Below, piece after piece: positions 1 through 6,800 of a DNA stretch of 15,466 nucleotides. The stretch comes from Halobacteriovorax sp. (GTDB lineage: Bacteria; Bdellovibrionota; Bacteriovoracia; Bacteriovoracales; Bacteriovoracaceae). A model generated the notes under the pieces. The model saw only the letters and a list, made by a program, of their open reading frames with translations. It had not been told where the DNA came from and did no database searches. The stretch spans positions 1 through 15,466 of the forward strand of contig NZAF01000128.1 in the NCBI GenBank assembly GCA_002686115.1. Reading direction: 5' to 3'. How positions within the stretch are numbered: the first letter of the stretch is position 1; each line of letters begins with the position of its first letter. The position numbers and the translations under genes are program-made.

Positions 1-110
1 ATAATTTAAGGTCTGACAGCTTACCTCTTTAATCTTTGAAACTCCCTTATAGAAGCCTTTTAAGTCACTTAACTGTTTGCTTTGTCTCCGTTCACTACAT
101 TAGTTAAAAG

Positions 111-138
111 TTGTCTATTATTTTGACACGTCTATAAT
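111..138 (+). promoter_or_regulatory. Candidate sigma70-type promoter upstream of the small exported protein
   Basis: TTGTCT at 111-116 and a perfect TATAAT at 133-138 are separated by 16 bases. Transcription would start near 145 and leave a leader of about 95 nt before the ATG at 242. A second, weaker pair lies closer to the gene: TTGGCA at 185-190 and TATAAG at 206-211, with a short 15-base spacer. A TTGACA at 123-128 overlaps the first element but has no well-spaced -10. In such AT-rich DNA, chance matches are likely. The remainder of 1-241 shows no convincing gene or RNA. Confidence 0.35.
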
Positions 139-228
139 TTTTACAGCTCAAACCTTCTAACACCCTAATATTACAATAGTAAACTTGGCACAATACCTGC
201 TTGTATATAAGTATAAGTTTTTATAATT

Positions 229-235
229 GAGGAGG
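229..235 (+). promoter_or_regulatory. Strong Shine-Dalgarno site that sets the first gene's start
   Basis: GAGGAGG lies 6 bases before the ATG at 242. The longer reading frame could begin at a TTG at 227, but that would place the ribosome site inside the coding sequence, so the ATG is preferred. Confidence 0.85.
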
Positions 236-241
236 AACAAA

Positions 242-445
242 ATGAAGGCTTTATTATTAACAACTTTACTGGTTACATCTTTATCGACAATGGGACAGAT
301 GCGCTCAGCAAACACTGATCTAGGTGCTGATGGAAAATGTACTTCTGGTCCAGGCTTAAAAGTGAAAATGGCACAGATTGATAGTCTACTTGCTCAGGAT
401 AACAAATCAGGACAGGTGAAGTCTGGAGCTTCTACAAATAAGTAA
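242..445 (+). CDS. Small exported protein of unknown function (67 aa)
   Basis: I do not recognise a family. The product begins MKALLLTTLLVTSLSTMG, a short positive start followed by a hydrophobic stretch of about 13 residues, which looks like a Sec signal peptide. A possible signal-peptidase I site follows the Ala of MRSA at about residue 22. The mature part would be only about 45 residues. It is polar, has one Cys (in DGKCTSG) and ends in a Lys/Gly/Ser-rich tail. The Cys is not in a lipobox, so a lipoprotein is unlikely. The start is supported by a near-perfect Shine-Dalgarno site 6 bases upstream. The stop codon abuts the stop of the convergent gene at 446 with no intervening base. A strong ribosome site and a plausible signal sequence make a real gene likely despite its size. 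Confidence 0.7.
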   Translation: MKALLLTTLLVTSLSTMGQMRSANTDLGADGKCTSGPGLKVKMAQIDSLLAQDNKSGQVKSGASTNK

Positions 446-775
446 TTATTCTTCTTGGTTGAGAATCTTCAAAAGTGCGTCCCTTTCTTCTGGTGTGTAA
501 TCATCTTTAGGAAGGGAGTTAGACTTTTTAAATGAAGAAGACTGGCCAGTTCTTATAACATCTTTTTTACTGGTGTTATTAAACATTTTCTTTGTGACTT
601 TCTTACCTTCATCCAAAACTTCTTTCGAACGACTTCCAATTTTCTTATAGACCTTGTTTGCTACTGGATCAGTTAACACTTCTATATGGTTAAAGATCTT
701 TTTGTCAGCAACTGGAAAGTTAAGAATAAGAAAGCTAATAGTAAAATATACTGCGAATTTAATTAAAAAAATCAT
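446..775 (-). CDS. Small exported or membrane-anchored protein of unknown function (109 aa)
   Basis: No family is recognised. Residues 4-21 (LIKFAVYFTISFLILNFP) form one hydrophobic segment followed by PVADKK. This reads either as a signal peptide cleaved after VA near residue 23 or as an N-terminal anchor. The rest is hydrophilic and Lys/Ser-rich, with no Cys, and probably helical. The tail is acidic (DDYTPEERDALLKILNQEE), of the kind often used for a short protein contact. The ATG lies within the TGA stop of the receiver-domain gene (ATGA, 4-nt overlap), so the two are almost certainly translationally coupled and co-transcribed. That suggests, but does not prove, a role linked to the same signalling pathway. 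It converges with the small exported protein at 242-445 with no gap. Confidence 0.7.
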   Translation of the reverse strand: MIFLIKFAVYFTISFLILNFPVADKKIFNHIEVLTDPVANKVYKKIGSRSKEVLDEGKKVTKKMFNNTSKKDVIRTGQSSSFKKSNSLPKDDYTPEERDALLKILNQEE

Positions 776-1197
776 CCGTGCTCTTTTTGTAATTCAATAT
801 CAATTTTTTCTACAGCTCTGATGAGATCTCTCTCTTCAAAGGGCTTAGATAAAAAATCTATGGCCCCACTTGAAATAGATTCAATAATAACACTTTCAAT
901 ATCCAGTGAAGACATCATAATAATTCGTGGCTCTTTGATATTCTCTCTTATGTAATTTGCGACTTCAATTCCACTAATGTCCGGCATAACAACATCAATA
1001 AGAAAGACGTTTGCGCCAGTAGAATAGGCCTGCTGCATACCTTGTTCAGCATTAGCAGCTTGTCCTACGACGTTAAAACCTTCTCTTTCAAGAATTCCAG
1101 CAACTGTTCTTCTTGAAAGGTCTGAATCATCAATAATTAAGACTCTTGCATGTCCGCTTCGTGCATTTTTTTTAATGTTCTCAACATTATTACTCAC
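772..1197 (-). CDS. Stand-alone CheY-like response regulator receiver protein (141 aa)
   Basis: This is a single receiver (REC) domain with no output domain, so it should act by protein contact. About 17 extra residues precede the first strand. The phosphorylation residues are all present: acidic pair D23/D24 in IIDDSD, phospho-acceptor D68 in FLIDVVMPDISG, the Ser/Thr switch position at S96/S97 in IIMMSSL, and K118 in LSKPF. The MMSS and GAIDFLSKPF stretches resemble CheB-type receivers more than classical CheY, but no methylesterase domain follows. The start is a GTG at 1195-1197, with AAAGGAGA at 1203-1210 and a 5-base gap. It lies 62 bases downstream of the kinase-like gene on the same strand and overlaps the next small gene by 4 nt. 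The neighbouring kinase is the obvious candidate partner, but that protein lacks its own phospho-His. Confidence 0.92.
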   Translation of the reverse strand: MSNNVENIKKNARSGHARVLIIDDSDLSRRTVAGILEREGFNVVGQAANAEQGMQQAYSTGANVFLIDVVMPDISGIEVANYIRENIKEPRIIMMSSLDIESVIIESISSGAIDFLSKPFEERDLIRAVEKIDIELQKEHG

Positions 1198-1259
1198 AAA
1201 AATCTCCTTTCTTAAATTTTACCAGAGGAATTCATTTTTTAAAATAGAGTTAAGAGTAC

Positions 1260-2603
1260 CTAAGCGAATTGCTCAGAAATAGGTATTTTGATCATGAAAG
1301 AGTTTTTCTCATCCACGACATTATAAGAAATTGAGTAGCCAGCTTTTTCGAGATTTACTTTTATTAAGCTTAACCCTAGACCATTAGAGTGAGGGGCTCC
1401 GTCTCTTTGAAATGGATCAAATAAGCTAGCTGAAATAGACTTTGGAATGAGTTTTCCGTTATCCATAACTTCGATTGTTAAAAAACTCTTATGTGCTGTG
1501 AGAATAATTTTTATTACTCTTAGGCCATCTTGATATCTTAATTCATTAATTGCATTACTCATTAGCTCATAAATCGCCTTGTAAAGAGTTCCAAGGTAGA
1601 CATTATGTTTGTCATCAAGAGTATTATCTATAATAAGCTCAATTCCATGTTGTCCAAGAAGATTATCGAGACCACTTAAAATATCATCAATAAGAAGATG
1701 AATGTCTCCTACCTTTTTCTTAAAGTTTTCATCGGTATCTGAGAGTTTACTCATTCTATTAACAATATCTTTTATCCGATATGTTGAGCTATGAATTCTT
1801 TGAAGACATTTTTCTTTTTGATTGTCACTAAGTTCTCCTCTTGATTGTAGAAGATCTATATTTCCAATAAGAATAGCAAGAGGATTGTTTATCTCTTGAG
1901 CGATGCTTGAAGCGACCTTTCCAAATGAAGAAAGTCTATGATTATCGAGAGACTTCTTTTCAAACTCTCTTCTCTCTTGCTCACTTCTTTTGTAGTTCTC
2001 ATATAATTTTTTATTCTTTAAAGAAAGAATGAAATTCTTTTTTATATTATCGCTAATTCTCTTACCTGCAATAAGAACAAGGATAACAAAGATTAAAGTG
2101 ACAGGGGCAAGAACACTTTTAAAAGAGCCACCAAGATTAATGAGACTAATTCCAAAAGGAATCATGAGTGTGATACAAAATGTTGCACCGACAACTGGAA
2201 TAGTACAATTAGTTACAATCCCCCCAGTGATTACTCCTAACATAATACAAATTGTAACAAAGAGATCTGTTGATTTCATTAAGGGGGCAACGTGATGGAA
2301 AGGGACTGCATAAATTTGACTTGCTATAATGGAGATAAAACAAATGATTATAATCCAAGTCGTTGTATCATGATTCGTTCTCTCGTAAATAATATGAACG
2401 TATTGCCTAATGAAGAAGTAAAGAAGAGCAACAAAAGATAACACTACTATTTGATTGTCTGAAAGATACTGATGAACAGAATAAATGAAGGCACTAATTC
2501 CAAAGAAGACAGTTAGATTAACACCAAAAGGTCTATAGAGCATGTCTTTAACAAGCTCTGTCTTTACCTCATCTTGAATGTCTTCCTCTCTCAAATCATC
2601 CAT
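1260..2603 (-). CDS. Membrane histidine-kinase-like protein with Gln in place of the phospho-His
   Basis: Numbering is from the ATG at 2603 (447 aa). About six hydrophobic segments lie between residues 28 and 181. A charged linker of about 25 residues follows, then a HisKA-like helix with SSIAQEINNPLA. The usual motif is AHEINNPL; here the codon at 1896-1898 reads Gln (Q236), so the normal phospho-acceptor is absent. The ATPase domain keeps an N-box (YELMSNAINEL, about 345-355), DNG at 381-383, the F-box LFDPF and GLGLSL (408-413). The second Gly of the usual DNGxG is Leu. It may be a phosphatase, sensor scaffold or allosteric partner for the receiver protein at 772-1197. The start is uncertain: the ATG has no ribosome site and lies four bases past the lon terminator's T-run. 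A TTG at 2624 has GGGAG only 3 bases away and would add seven residues. Confidence 0.85.
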   Translation of the reverse strand: MDDLREEDIQDEVKTELVKDMLYRPFGVNLTVFFGISAFIYSVHQYLSDNQIVVLSFVALLYFFIRQYVHIIYERTNHDTTTWIIIICFISIIASQIYAVPFHHVAPLMKSTDLFVTICIMLGVITGGIVTNCTIPVVGATFCITLMIPFGISLINLGGSFKSVLAPVTLIFVILVLIAGKRISDNIKKNFILSLKNKKLYENYKRSEQERREFEKKSLDNHRLSSFGKVASSIAQEINNPLAILIGNIDLLQSRGELSDNQKEKCLQRIHSSTYRIKDIVNRMSKLSDTDENFKKKVGDIHLLIDDILSGLDNLLGQHGIELIIDNTLDDKHNVYLGTLYKAIYELMSNAINELRYQDGLRVIKIILTAHKSFLTIEVMDNGKLIPKSISASLFDPFQRDGAPHSNGLGLSLIKVNLEKAGYSISYNVVDEKNSFMIKIPISEQFA

Positions 2604-2607
2604 AGTC

Positions 2608-2635
2608 AAAAAAAAAGGGAGCAAATGCTCCCTTT
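2608..2635 (-). terminator. Intrinsic terminator of lon
   Basis: Read on the minus strand, an arm AAAGGGAGC, a 4-base loop ATTT and the matching arm GCTCCCTTT form a stem of up to nine pairs, continued by an unbroken run of nine T (2616-2608). It begins 12 bases past the lon stop, as a Rho-independent terminator should. It lies within the start region of the downstream kinase-like gene, so expression of that gene needs readthrough or an unseen promoter. Confidence 0.92.
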
Positions 2636-2646
2636 CTCGCTTTTAT

Positions 2647-5091
2647 TTATGCCGCGATAGGCGGAATATTTTTATTATTCTTGTTCGCTGATTTGAAGTT
2701 ATTTCTATTGTTTTTCTTATATTCTTTCCAGTCTACAAGAGCAATATCTAAAACTTCATCTATTGTCTTAACAGGAATGAAGTTTAACTTCTTTCTGTAA
2801 TCCTCTGGGATATCTGCAAGATCTTTCTTATTACCCCATGGAATAACAACAGTACCAATTCCCATTCTCATCGCTGCAAGAGCTTTCTCTTTAAGTCCTC
2901 CAATTGGAAGTACTTTACCAGTTAGAGTAATTTCACCAGTCATCGCAACATCTTTGCTTACTGGAACTCCAGTGCAAAGAGAGACGAGTGCTGTTGTAAG
3001 AGTGATACCTGCTGAAGGACCATCTTTCGGTGTCGCACCTGCTGGTAGGTGGATATGAAACTCATTTGTTTCAAACATATCCTCATCAATACAAAGATAC
3101 TCAGCTCTACTTCTAATATAACCAATTGAAGTTTGAGCAGACTCTTTCATGACGTCACCTAATTGACCAGTAAGAGTGAGACCTTTTCCCTTCATAAGAG
3201 TTGATTCAATATAAAGAACTTCTCCGCCATGTGCTGTCCAAGCTAGTCCTGTACAAACACCTACTTCATCATGCTTCATATGTTCTTCTCTAGTAAATAC
3301 TGGTGGGCCTAGATACTTCGTAACGGTGTCTTTAACGATGTGAGTTTTTCCAACATCACCTTTTGCAATTTTCATTGCAACTTTTCTACAAAGAGCACCG
3401 ATTCTTCTTTCTAGATTTCTGAGTCCAGCCTCTGAAGTGTAGTGTTCGATAACACTTTGAACACCTTCTTCTGTGAATTCAATATGATCTTCAGTGATAC
3501 CATTTTCACCCATTTGTTTAGGGATAATGTATCTCTTAGATATTTCTACTTTTTCTTCTCTTGTATATCCAGAAAGATTGATAACTTCCATTCTGTCTCT
3601 AAGTGGTCCTGGGATATTTTCTAAAACGTTTGATGTTGCAATGAACATAACGTTTGATAGATCGAAAGGAACATTTAGGTAGTGATCTCTGAATTCTTTA
3701 TTCTGTTCAGGATCTAAAACTTCAAGAAGTGCTGATGATGGGTCACCTTTATAGTCACTGCTTAGCTTATCAATTTCATCTAGAAGAATAAGTGGATTAT
3801 TTGTCTTAGCTTGTTTCATTCCTTGAATGAATCTACCAGGCATAGCACCAACATATGTTCTTCTGTGTCCTCTAATCTCTGCTTCATCTTTAACACCACC
3901 AAGAGATATTCTTACAAATTCTCTACCAATGGCGCGAGCGATTGATTTTCCAAGAGAAGTTTTCCCAACTCCTGGAGGACCTTGGAAACAAAGAATCGGC
4001 CCTTTCATCTCGCCACCTCTAAGTTGTCTAACTGCGAGGTATTCAAGAATTCTCTCTTTAACTTTATGAAGTTCAAAATGATCTTCATCAAGAATTTCAA
4101 GAGATTTATCAAGATCAATATTTTCTTCTGAAGAGGCAGACCAAGGAATATCAGTCATCCACTCCATATAATTTCTCATGATCGTAGACTCTGATGAATC
4201 AGGGTGCATCTTTTCAAGACGACCAAGTTGCTTAAGACATTCTTTTTCAATATCTTCAGGCATCCCAGCTTTTTCAATTTTGTCTCTGAACTCTTGAAAC
4301 TCATCAACTGGTTCACCATTTCCAGGTGCTCCACCTTGCTCTCCAAGTTCAGATTTGATGGCCTTGATTTGTTCACGTAAGAAATACTCTTTTTGAGTCT
4401 TAGACATTTCACCTTTTGCAGCATTTTTAATTTTTTGCTGCATAGATAGTATTTCTAACTCTCTATTTAAGATTTCTGCGATTCTATGTAATCTCTCAAT
4501 TGGATCAAGAGTTTCTAAAATGATTTGAGCTTCATTAACATAAAGATTTAAGTTCCAAGCGACTAGATTCGCAAATCTACCTGGGTCTTCAATATCTTCA
4601 AGAGTCATAAGAATATCAGGAGATAAAACTTTTCCAAGTTGAATCACTCTTTCAAGAGATTCTTTAACTGATCTCATAAGAGCTTTTGTAGCAATAGCAT
4701 CAAGTGAAGGTGCGACCTCTTCTAACTTTTCCACTTTGGTTACATAAAATGGCTCAGTTTGTTTGAAGTCAACAATTCTAACTTTCGCTAAACCCTGAAC
4801 AAGAATTTTAATTCTTCCGTCTGGTAACTTTCTTGTTCTTAGGATTGCAGATACTGTTCCAATGTCATAAATTTCAGACGGGCTTGGATGTTCAGCAACG
4901 ATATCCTTTTGACTAGAAAGTAGGATCATTTCATTGGTGTGATTAATAGCGTAATCGACTGCTTTAAGTGATGACTCTCTACCTACAAATAAAGGGATAA
5001 TCATAAAAGGATAAATTACGTGGTCTCTGGTTGGGAGGAGGGGTAACTCGTTCTTGAATTCTATACTTTCACCCTCGTAGTTTGTAACCAT
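2647..5091 (-). CDS. lon: ATP-dependent protease La (LonA)
   Basis: Lon is a cytoplasmic hexameric AAA+ serine protease that degrades misfolded and selected regulatory proteins. Numbered from the ATG at 5091 (814 aa), it has an N-terminal substrate-binding domain (about 13-210) and a helical linker (about 215-340). Walker A GPPGVGKT is at 371-378 and Walker B LILLDEID ends near 441. The protease domain carries the catalytic Ser in DGPSAG (S693) and Lys in GGLKEKALAA (K736), 43 residues apart as in E. coli Lon. The frame extends to a GTG at 5115, but GGAGGAA sits 7 bases before the ATG at 5091, so the shorter form is chosen. The C-terminus has an unusual Asn/Lys-rich tail of about 20 residues. 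The gene diverges from glmU; I see no convincing heat-shock promoter or CIRCE operator. An intrinsic terminator follows the stop. Confidence 0.98.
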   Translation of the reverse strand: MVTNYEGESIEFKNELPLLPTRDHVIYPFMIIPLFVGRESSLKAVDYAINHTNEMILLSSQKDIVAEHPSPSEIYDIGTVSAILRTRKLPDGRIKILVQGLAKVRIVDFKQTEPFYVTKVEKLEEVAPSLDAIATKALMRSVKESLERVIQLGKVLSPDILMTLEDIEDPGRFANLVAWNLNLYVNEAQIILETLDPIERLHRIAEILNRELEILSMQQKIKNAAKGEMSKTQKEYFLREQIKAIKSELGEQGGAPGNGEPVDEFQEFRDKIEKAGMPEDIEKECLKQLGRLEKMHPDSSESTIMRNYMEWMTDIPWSASSEENIDLDKSLEILDEDHFELHKVKERILEYLAVRQLRGGEMKGPILCFQGPPGVGKTSLGKSIARAIGREFVRISLGGVKDEAEIRGHRRTYVGAMPGRFIQGMKQAKTNNPLILLDEIDKLSSDYKGDPSSALLEVLDPEQNKEFRDHYLNVPFDLSNVMFIATSNVLENIPGPLRDRMEVINLSGYTREEKVEISKRYIIPKQMGENGITEDHIEFTEEGVQSVIEHYTSEAGLRNLERRIGALCRKVAMKIAKGDVGKTHIVKDTVTKYLGPPVFTREEHMKHDEVGVCTGLAWTAHGGEVLYIESTLMKGKGLTLTGQLGDVMKESAQTSIGYIRSRAEYLCIDEDMFETNEFHIHLPAGATPKDGPSAGITLTTALVSLCTGVPVSKDVAMTGEITLTGKVLPIGGLKEKALAAMRMGIGTVVIPWGNKKDLADIPEDYRKKLNFIPVKTIDEVLDIALVDWKEYKKNNRNNFKSANKNNKNIPPIAA

Positions 5092-5097
5092 AATTGC

Positions 5098-5104
5098 TTC
5101 CTCC
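5098..5104 (-). promoter_or_regulatory. Ribosome binding site that fixes the lon start
   Basis: On the minus strand GGAGGAA precedes the ATG at 5091 by 6 bases. The upstream in-frame GTG at 5115 has no comparable site, so Lon most probably begins MVTNYEGES. Confidence 0.8.
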
Positions 5105-5208
5105 AAATTGTGCACACTGGCATAACAAGTTCCTTACTTTCTTCGGGTAATTGTGAAAGTTCTTTATAAATTTTTTAATAAAATTAGCTTTTTATGGTAG
5201 AAAAATAA

Positions 5209-5238
5209 TTGAAATCTTTAGTCAAGATTCGCTAAAAT
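5209..5238 (+). promoter_or_regulatory. Candidate glmU promoter
   Basis: TTGAAA at 5209-5214 and TAAAAT at 5233-5238 each match the sigma70 consensus at five of six positions and are 18 bases apart. Transcription would start near 5245, giving a leader of about 85 nt. The -10 lies within the inverted repeat at 5228-5244. No equally good element is visible on the minus strand for lon; a TTGACT at 5224-5219 lacks a well-spaced -10. Confidence 0.5.
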
Positions 5239-5244
5239 TGCGAA
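5228..5244. repeat. Inverted repeat over the putative glmU -10 element
   Basis: TTCGC at 5228-5232 and GCGAA at 5240-5244 form a perfect 5-bp dyad separated by TAAAATT. Flanking bases extend the symmetry imperfectly (GATTCGC with GCGAAATC). The centre coincides with the candidate -10, the geometry expected of a repressor operator. It does not match CIRCE. No regulator is identified. Confidence 0.4.
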
Positions 5245-5329
5245 ATCAGTTTGTAGCAGGTGTTTTTAAAATATGGATCGTTTTAATCAGTTTTAAAAAT
5301 ATTTGCAAAAAATAATTAGTGGAGTTTTT

Positions 5330-6703
5330 ATGTCAAATAAATTAGCTATCGTTATTCTCGCTGCAGGTAAGGGAACACGTTTAAAAATGGATGTCCCAAA
5401 GCCTTTGGCTCCACTTCATAATAACACTCTTGTTGATTATGTAATTAAGGAAGCGCGCGACCTTGGTGATCTTTTTCTTATCACAGGACATCAAAAAGAG
5501 CTGGTTGAAGAACATGTGATTTCTAGGCATGAAGGTTTTACAAAAGATAATTTCATTTTACAAAAAGAGCAGCTAGGAACAGGTCACGCCGTTCAAACAT
5601 ACTTTGAAGGAAATGCTAAGTCAGATGAATATGATTATACAATGATCATGTGTGCAGATACTCCTTTATTAACGAAGTCAGTATTAAGTGAACTTCTAGA
5701 GGAGTTGAACCAAGGTTATGATGCTGTTGTTGCTACCTTTAATGAAGAGACTCCTTTTGGATATGGAAGAATTGTTAGAGGTGAGAAAGGTTTTTCAATT
5801 GTAGAAGAAAAAGATGCAACAGAAGAGCAAAGAAAAATAACAGAGGTAAACTCCGGTCTTTATGTCTTTAAAACAAGTTACTTAAAGAAGCATTTATCAG
5901 GACTAAGTAATGATAATAAGTCTGGTGAGTTCTACTTAACAGATACTGTTAAAGAGGGGCTAAATGTTTCAGCAAAAATATTTTCAGATAAGAATCCTTT
6001 CATGGGCGTTAATGATCTGTTTCAACTCTCTGTAGTTGAAAGGAAATTAAAAAATAGAAACCATCGATTACTTATGATGGAAAATGGTGTTCGTTTCATT
6101 GATCCAGCACACTCTTATGTTTATACAGAAAATGTTGGCAGAGGATCTGTTATCTATCCAAATGTCCAAATAGATGACAAATCAGTTATTGGAAAAAATG
6201 TAACAATCGAAATGGGGGCCATTGTTAGAAATTCAATCATTGAAGATGGTGCACACATAAAAGCAAACACATATATTTCAGATTCTCATGTTCACGCTGA
6301 AGCTAAAATTGGTCCAATGGCGCAATTAAGGCCAGGAAGTACAATTGGTAAAGGATCAAAGCTTGGTAACTTTGTTGAGATTAAAAAGTCTGTAATTGGT
6401 GAAAAGACTAGTATTAGTCACTTAAGTTATGTGGGTGATGCTGAAATAGGCAATAAGGTAAATATTGGATGTGGTTTTATTACTTGTAATTATGATGGTG
6501 CGAACAAGCATAAAACAGTTATTGGTGATGGATCATTTATTGGATCTGATTCACAGATGATTGCTCCAATTAATATTGGTAAAGAGTGTTACGTTGCTAG
6601 TGGTTCAACAATTAACAAAGACTTGAAAGATGGAGACTTTGCGATTGCTCGTGAAAAGCAAGTGACAAAAGAAGGAATGGCAAAGAGATTCATTAAAAAA
6701 TAA
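5330..6703 (+). CDS. glmU: Bifunctional GlcNAc-1-P uridyltransferase / GlcN-1-P acetyltransferase
   Basis: GlmU catalyses the last two steps to UDP-GlcNAc, the precursor of peptidoglycan and lipid A: acetylation of glucosamine-1-phosphate, then UMP transfer from UTP. It is 457 aa from the ATG at 5330, close to 456 in E. coli. The N-terminal pyrophosphorylase domain (about 1-230) shows LAAGKGTRLKMDVPKPL with the conserved Gly-rich loop, Arg and Lys, CADTPLL with the metal-binding Asp, and GVND near residue 227. The C-terminal half is a left-handed beta-helix of hexapeptide repeats with RPGSTIG, SHLSYVGDAEIG (His 364 matches the E. coli catalytic His363) and ITCNYDGANKHKT. GTGGAG lies 5 bases before the ATG; a frame-extending TTG at 5303 lacks support. 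glmS follows after a structured 127-bp spacer, the usual gene order in many bacteria. Confidence 0.98.
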   Translation: MSNKLAIVILAAGKGTRLKMDVPKPLAPLHNNTLVDYVIKEARDLGDLFLITGHQKELVEEHVISRHEGFTKDNFILQKEQLGTGHAVQTYFEGNAKSDEYDYTMIMCADTPLLTKSVLSELLEELNQGYDAVVATFNEETPFGYGRIVRGEKGFSIVEEKDATEEQRKITEVNSGLYVFKTSYLKKHLSGLSNDNKSGEFYLTDTVKEGLNVSAKIFSDKNPFMGVNDLFQLSVVERKLKNRNHRLLMMENGVRFIDPAHSYVYTENVGRGSVIYPNVQIDDKSVIGKNVTIEMGAIVRNSIIEDGAHIKANTYISDSHVHAEAKIGPMAQLRPGSTIGKGSKLGNFVEIKKSVIGEKTSISHLSYVGDAEIGNKVNIGCGFITCNYDGANKHKTVIGDGSFIGSDSQMIAPINIGKECYVASGSTINKDLKDGDFAIAREKQVTKEGMAKRFIKK

Positions 6704-6715
6704 TCGAAATAACTC

Positions 6716-6734
6716 TAATGAAGGCAACTCATTA
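6716..6734 (+). repeat. Inverted repeat just after glmU
   Basis: TAATGA (6716-6721) and TCATTA (6729-6734) are perfectly complementary around the loop AGGCAAC. Two further pairs are possible beyond a bulged C at 6715. It lies 12 bases past the glmU stop. No T-run follows, so it is not a classical intrinsic terminator; it could be a 3'-end or leader structure. Confidence 0.5.
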
Positions 6735-6741
6735 AGTTTGA

Positions 6742-6758
6742 TTTTGCGCTTCGCAAAA
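6742..6758 (+). repeat. Perfect 7-bp hairpin in the glmU-glmS spacer
   Basis: TTTTGCG (6742-6748), loop CTT (6749-6751) and CGCAAAA (6752-6758) form a perfect short-loop hairpin. It lacks a downstream T-run on either strand, so classical termination is not supported. Possible roles are mRNA processing, 3'-end protection for glmU, or control of glmS when the two are co-transcribed. Confidence 0.55.
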
Positions 6759-6771
6759 CGCCTCTATTAAA

Positions 6772-6800
6772 TTGGCAAAAAGCCTTTCTATTGGTATCTT
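6772..6800 (+). promoter_or_regulatory. Candidate glmS promoter
   Basis: TTGGCA at 6772-6777 (five of six consensus bases) and TATCTT at 6795-6800 (four of six) are exactly 17 bases apart. The start would be near 6807, leaving a leader of about 25 nt. A small dyad, AGCCT at 6781-6785 and AGGCT at 6812-6816, brackets the -10. If used, the promoter lets glmS be expressed apart from glmU. Confidence 0.4.

Noticed and set aside
1..101. Minus-strand frame of about 33 codons open to the left edge
   Set aside because: It has an in-frame stop just upstream, no start codon within it and no ribosome site, so a gene cannot be supported.
2029..2295. Open frame on the + strand opposite the kinase membrane domain (88 codons)
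   Set aside because: It mirrors the strong domain-coding kinase gene, has no ribosome site and has biased composition from the antisense of hydrophobic codons.
3442..4424. Several short frames within lon on both strands
   Set aside because: All lie inside unmistakable Lon domains, lack ribosome sites and resemble no family.
5105..5329. CIRCE or sigma32-type heat-shock element upstream of lon
   Set aside because: No TTAGCACTC-N9-GAGTGCTAA dyad and no convincing CTTGAA/CCCCAT pair on the minus strand.
6742..6758. Intrinsic terminator for glmU
   Set aside because: The hairpin is perfect, but no T-run follows it on either strand.
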